From CAYXXZ01 sp964469165 (lineage in GTDB: Bacteria > Pseudomonadota > Gammaproteobacteria > Pseudomonadales > Porticoccaceae), in contig CAYXXZ010000098.1 of NCBI GenBank assembly GCA_964469165.1, positions 1 through 10,107 on the forward strand: DNA of 10,107 bases, written 5' to 3'. Under the pieces are notes generated by a model, which saw only the letters and a list, made by a program, of their open reading frames with translations, was not told where the DNA came from and did no database searches. Below, in pieces: positions 7,760 to 10,107 of the stretch; position 1 is the stretch's first letter, and the number at the start of each line of letters is the position of its first letter. The position numbers and the translations under genes are program-made.

Positions 7760-8147
7760 CACAACACCGATAAATACCGTGCCCTGCTCGACTCCGAGCG
7801 GTGCGAGTGCACGGCTACCCGTGTCGCCAGCATCATGCGGGGCGACATGCACCTGGGTAGGAGTAAAGCAGGTGAAAAATCATCCCTCGTCCGGGCCGGT
7901 AGCGACTGGCGTTAACCGGAGGCGTGGATGACGTTCCGTATCAACGGACGCCGGTGCTGCCGAAGGCAGGCCACATTTGACGGATGGCGCGTAATTCGTC
8001 AATGACAGCAGCAAAGACTGCAGTTCCCAGCAACCCGACGAACCGCAACAGCGGGTCCAGCGTCGGGCGCTGCCGGGAATGATCAAAGCAACCAGCCCCC
8101 ATCGCGGCATCTTGGCGGGCTGCTCACGACGGCGCAAGCAGCGCCGG

Positions 8148-8193
8148 CTTTGGAAAGCATCCTGAGAATTCAACCCCAGGGTGCTTTCCAAGG
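8148..8193 (+). promoter_or_regulatory. Long hairpin directly before the ribosome binding site of the first excisionase-like gene
   Basis: Arms 8148-8162 and 8179-8193 (core TTGGAAAGCATCC against GGGTGCTTTCCAA) pair over 15 positions with two G-T wobbles around a 16-base loop. The stem ends three bases before the AAAGGAGGA ribosome binding site at 8196-8204. No T-run follows, so it is more likely to affect translation, RNA stability or protein binding than to terminate transcription. Confidence 0.5.
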
Positions 8194-8208
8194 TTAAAGG
8201 AGGAAGAA

Positions 8209-8463
8209 ATGAAGGAACAACAGGCCGCAGCGCAGACTCTTGGCCACTCAGCAGCCCGACTACATCCCCCCAACACGCAGGAACAAGCCCTGCTGTACCG
8301 CATCCCTACTGCTGAGGCCAAGCTCGGCGTTTCGAGGTCGACAATTTACCGCTTGGTGAATGAAGGCGAGCTGGAACTCGTCAAAATCGGCAAGCGCTCC
8401 AGCGGCATTACTGCTGCCAGCCTCTACGCACTCATAGAGCGCAACAGGGCGATTATCAGTTAG
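8209..8463 (+). CDS. Small helix-turn-helix protein, excisionase/MerR-like family
   Basis: An 84-residue protein with a winged helix-turn-helix of the excisionase (HTH_17/MerR-like) type at about residues 28-78. It shows LYRIPTAEAKLGVSRSTIYR (recognition helix around SRSTIYRL), then NEGELELVKIGKRS and ITAASLYALIER. The first 27 residues are a polar, glutamine- and alanine-rich tail. A very strong AAAGGAGGA ribosome binding site (8196-8204) with a 4-base spacer fixes the ATG at 8209, in contrast to the weak site of the XRE gene. The gene follows the structured leader and precedes a second HTH gene by 51 bp, both pointing at the integrase. Such proteins act as recombination directionality factors or as transcriptional regulators of element genes. 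Which of these it is cannot be told from sequence. Confidence 0.8.
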   Translation: MKEQQAAAQTLGHSAARLHPPNTQEQALLYRIPTAEAKLGVSRSTIYRLVNEGELELVKIGKRSSGITAASLYALIERNRAIIS

Positions 8464-8514
8464 GCAACGATATACAACTCATCAAAAGCATCAACCCTTA
8501 CCTACGGATTGACC

Positions 8515-8760
8515 ATGACAAATTCTCAATCTATTCGACCGCCTGGCTTTGGCTATGCAGCAGACACACTGGTGCGCGTTCCCGAAATCTGCCGGGACCC
8601 AAAAACCGGCCGCCCAGGCATCCTCCCTATTAGCCGATCTACTTGGTATGAGTGGGTCAAGCTGGGGATCGTACCCCCCGGAACCCGTATCGGCGGACGG
8701 ACGGTAGTTTGGCGTCTTTCAGACATTCAAGCCCTCGCCAAGAATCATTCGGGGCTCTGA
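8515..8760 (+). CDS. AlpA-family regulator / excisionase-like protein
   Basis: An 81-residue protein resembling AlpA (prophage CP4-57 regulator) and related excisionases, which activate or direct excision with P4-type integrases. The domain covers about residues 18-78: TLVRVPEIC, then SRSTWYEWVKLGIVPPGTRI and GGRTVVWRLSDIQAL. The sequence RDPKTGRPGILPI is an extended turn between the first strand and the helix-turn-helix, longer than in classical AlpA. I prefer the ATG at 8515 with a CGGA site six bases upstream over the TTG at 8509. Its last 16 bases overlap the 3' end of the convergent integrase gene. The two tandem HTH genes look paralogous in fold but differ in sequence. One may be the excisionase and the other a regulator. 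Confidence 0.83.
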   Translation: MTNSQSIRPPGFGYAADTLVRVPEICRDPKTGRPGILPISRSTWYEWVKLGIVPPGTRIGGRTVVWRLSDIQALAKNHSGL

Positions 8761-9956
8761 ATCAGCTTGTCCAGATAATCCGCCAAGAACTGCAATGCCT
8801 CCTTGCGCTCTCCTGCCAGTTCCGCATGATTGTAGGCGGTCTCGACCTGCCCCCTTGGAGCGTGGGATAAAAGCAATTCCACCACCTCAGAACGAATCCC
8901 ATGTTCACGCAACAGTGTGGCAGTTGTCCCCCGGATGCCGTGTGGCGAAAAATCAGGAACACCGAAATCCATCCGTTTGAAAAAATGATTCAGACTGGCT
9001 TCACCCATCGGCGCTACGCGGCCGGTCCCCGCATAGATGGACGGGAATACGTAATCCTGATGGCCGGTCATAGTTTTCAAGCGCTTCAACAAATCAACGG
9101 CCTGACGCGGCAGGTATACCCGGTGGCGCTTGCGCATCTTCATGCGTTCCGCTGGTATGTCCCAGAGGCCGGAATCCAGATCGTACTCATTCCAACGACT
9201 GCGAATCAGCTCGCTCTTGCGAACCATGGTGTAGACAAGCAATTGAGTTGCTGCCTGGGTGGTGAAATGCGCCCCCTGACGAGGGATCAGACGCCAGAAG
9301 TTTGCAAGTTCAGGTTCCAACAAATGCCGATGATGCGTTTTCTTGGGAACAGACACCGCACCACGCACCATCAGCGCCGGGTTGGAATCTGCTTGCAGGT
9401 TGCGAATCGCATAGTTGTAGACCCGCTGAATCAAGGATCTCACACCCTCCGCAGTCGTGGGCGTACCGCGCAGGGAATCCAGGATACCCAGCACGTCGCC
9501 AGGCGCTACAGACGTTAACGGCTGACCGCCAATCACCGGGAATACGTAAGATTCAAGCCACCGCAGCTGCTGCGCCCGGTACGCTGCTGAACGGTAGTAG
9601 AGCGTATCCTCCACCCACTGACGCGCATATGTTTCAAATGTCGGGCCCGTCGGTTTGACACGCGTTCCGGTGAAACCCTCAAGCTGGATTGTTTTTGGAT
9701 CCTCCCCCCTCTGAACCGCTTCCTGGAGAGCTTCATGAATCATCCGTGCCTGCTTCAGCGAGATTGCCGGATACCTGCCAATCGTGATCTTGTCGCGCCG
9801 TCCCGCAAACCGATACTTATAGCGCCAGACCTTGGTGCCGGTGGGCAAGACATCAATATGCAGCCCTCCACCATCCGTCAAGGCGTAGATTTTGTCTTTG
9901 GGTTTGGCTGCCTCAATTGCAGCGACGCGCAAGGAATAAGAGAAAGTGCGGGGCAT
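8745..9956 (-). CDS. P4-type tyrosine recombinase / site-specific integrase
   Basis: Catalyses integration and, with an excisionase, excision of the element. At 403 residues it is the usual length for the P4/DUF4102 integrase family. Residues 1-90 are the arm-type DNA-binding domain (AAKPKDKIYALTDGGGLHIDV, then KITIGRYPAISLKQAR). Residues about 105-200 are the core-binding helical domain, and 205-390 the catalytic domain. Catalytic residues are present: Arg246 in VRKSEL, His339 and Arg342 in PHGIRG, His365 in LLSHAP, and the nucleophile Tyr375 in AYNHAE. The gene therefore looks intact. The ATG at 9956 gives the family's normal start, but no clear ribosome binding site precedes it. GGGGCC-like boxes abut the start codon, suggesting autoregulation or arm sites. 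It converges with, and overlaps by 16 bp, the AlpA-like gene. Its position at the end of the gene block marks a probable element boundary to the right. Confidence 0.93.
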   Translation of the reverse strand: MPRTFSYSLRVAAIEAAKPKDKIYALTDGGGLHIDVLPTGTKVWRYKYRFAGRRDKITIGRYPAISLKQARMIHEALQEAVQRGEDPKTIQLEGFTGTRVKPTGPTFETYARQWVEDTLYYRSAAYRAQQLRWLESYVFPVIGGQPLTSVAPGDVLGILDSLRGTPTTAEGVRSLIQRVYNYAIRNLQADSNPALMVRGAVSVPKKTHHRHLLEPELANFWRLIPRQGAHFTTQAATQLLVYTMVRKSELIRSRWNEYDLDSGLWDIPAERMKMRKRHRVYLPRQAVDLLKRLKTMTGHQDYVFPSIYAGTGRVAPMGEASLNHFFKRMDFGVPDFSPHGIRGTTATLLREHGIRSEVVELLLSHAPRGQVETAYNHAELAGERKEALQFLADYLDKLIQSPE

Positions 9957-10021
9957 GGGGCCATCAATGAAAGTTTTGGGGCCATAGTACCATCCAAGGC
10001 CCCAAACGATGACCCCAAAAC
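9957..10021. repeat. Cluster of four GGGGCC-like boxes upstream of the integrase (candidate arm/operator sites)
   Basis: GGGGCCAT occurs at 9957-9964 and again at 9978-9985, exactly 21 bp apart (two helical turns). Inverted relatives follow at 9998-10006 (GGCCCCAAA) and 10013-10021 (CCCCAAAAC). The second direct copy forms perfect 9-bp inverted repeats with both: TTTGGGGCC with GGCCCCAAA, and GTTTTGGGG with CCCCAAAAC. They abut the integrase start codon. Integrases of this family have an arm-binding domain, so these boxes are candidates for its arm sites or for autorepression. Confidence 0.45.
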
Positions 10022-10063
10022 AACTTGTTCTAACACGATCAATCCGGAGTCATCCGGACATGA

Positions 10064-10097
10064 AAAAGCCCTGCCTCTCTATGAGAACAGGGCTTTT
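10064..10097. terminator. Intrinsic-terminator-like hairpin near the right edge
   Basis: AAAAGCCCTG (10064-10073) and CAGGGCTTTT (10088-10097) form a perfect 10-bp stem with a 14-base loop. The 3' arm ends in four T residues, and the opposite strand likewise ends in a T-run, so it could terminate in both directions. It probably belongs to a gene beyond the right edge or insulates the integrase promoter from neighbouring transcription. Confidence 0.55.
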
Positions 10098-10107
10098 CCG
10101 GACTTCA

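Larger units (their letters stand above)
7741..8208 (+). ncRNA. Candidate structured leader RNA upstream of the excisionase-like genes
   Basis: This 470-bp stretch lacks a convincing protein gene but is GC-rich and dense in short perfect stems on the plus strand. They are: 7784-7801 (seven pairs, ACTC loop), 7801-7812 (four pairs), 7820-7849 (nine pairs with one G-U), 7850-7874 (CACCTG/CAGGTG), 7935-7948 (TCCGT/ACGGA), 7957-7969 (CTGCC/GGCAG with GAA loop), 8058-8072 (CAGCG/CGCTG) and 8148-8193 (fifteen pairs). It begins with a boxA element after a promoter-like sequence and ends at a strong ribosome binding site. These features suggest a long untranslated regulatory leader, possibly an antitermination RNA. 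Short frames on both strands (plus 7707-7931, minus 7880-8191) may be annotated as hypothetical proteins elsewhere, but neither has a good ribosome binding site or a recognisable domain. Some stems would be expected by chance at this GC content, and covariation was not tested. Confidence 0.42.

Noticed and set aside
7880..8191. 103-codon minus-strand open frame across the leader
   Set aside because: No ribosome binding site, an arginine/cysteine-rich composition typical of antisense of GC-rich RNA, and a start inside the hairpin arm. Kept as part of the non-coding leader.
8901..9518. 205-codon plus-strand open frame
   Set aside because: Antisense to the integrase catalytic domain. The integrase frame has all catalytic residues, and this one has no domain or ribosome binding site.
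1..10107. CRISPR array, tRNA, rRNA or insertion sequence
   Set aside because: No regularly spaced repeats, no cloverleaf or rRNA-like sequence, and no transposase or terminal inverted repeats were seen. The boxA is the only rRNA-operon-like element.

Overview
The window looks like the integrase-proximal end of an integrative mobile element (genomic island or ICE-like) in a proteobacterium, probably beta or gamma. The reasons are moderate GC content, Shine-Dalgarno-led genes, a P4-type tyrosine integrase with an AlpA-like regulator beside it, and a boxA element identical to the one in enterobacterial rRNA leaders. The exact species cannot be read from the sequence.

Region 1 (1-6955) is a tightly packed plus-strand defence operon. 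The last 23 codons of an upstream gene (probable darT toxin) are followed 15 bp later by darG (macrodomain antitoxin), then 15 bp later by a 1013-residue DUF1156-type adenine DNA methyltransferase, then 12 bp later by a 911-residue PLD-nuclease/SNF2-type helicase. The spacing suggests one transcript. It would combine a DNA ADP-ribosylation toxin-antitoxin pair with a modification/helicase-nuclease module. Partner genes often found with DUF1156 proteins (DUF499 ATPase, DUF3780) are absent from the window and, if present, should lie upstream of darT.

Region 2 (6956-8208) is regulatory. An AT-rich gap carries a perfect 20-bp palindrome upstream of a small XRE repressor-like gene (7169-7525). It is followed by about 680 bp without a convincing protein gene. 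That gap contains a sigma70-like promoter (about 7707-7734), a perfect boxA antitermination sequence (7747-7759) just downstream of the predicted transcript start, a series of short hairpins, and a 15-bp stem ending just before a strong ribosome binding site. I read it as a structured untranslated leader RNA of roughly 470 nt.

Region 3 (8209-10107) is the recombination module. Two small MerR/AlpA-like DNA-binding proteins in tandem (excisionase or regulator candidates) run toward a complete P4-type integrase on the minus strand, and the second overlaps the integrase 3' end by 16 bp. Four GGGGCC-like boxes lie upstream of the integrase start, and an intrinsic-terminator-like hairpin sits near the right edge. 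No tRNA or definite attachment site is visible.

Working model: the integrase and AlpA/Xis-like proteins govern element mobility. The XRE protein and the boxA leader govern expression of the integration module. The defence operon is cargo.
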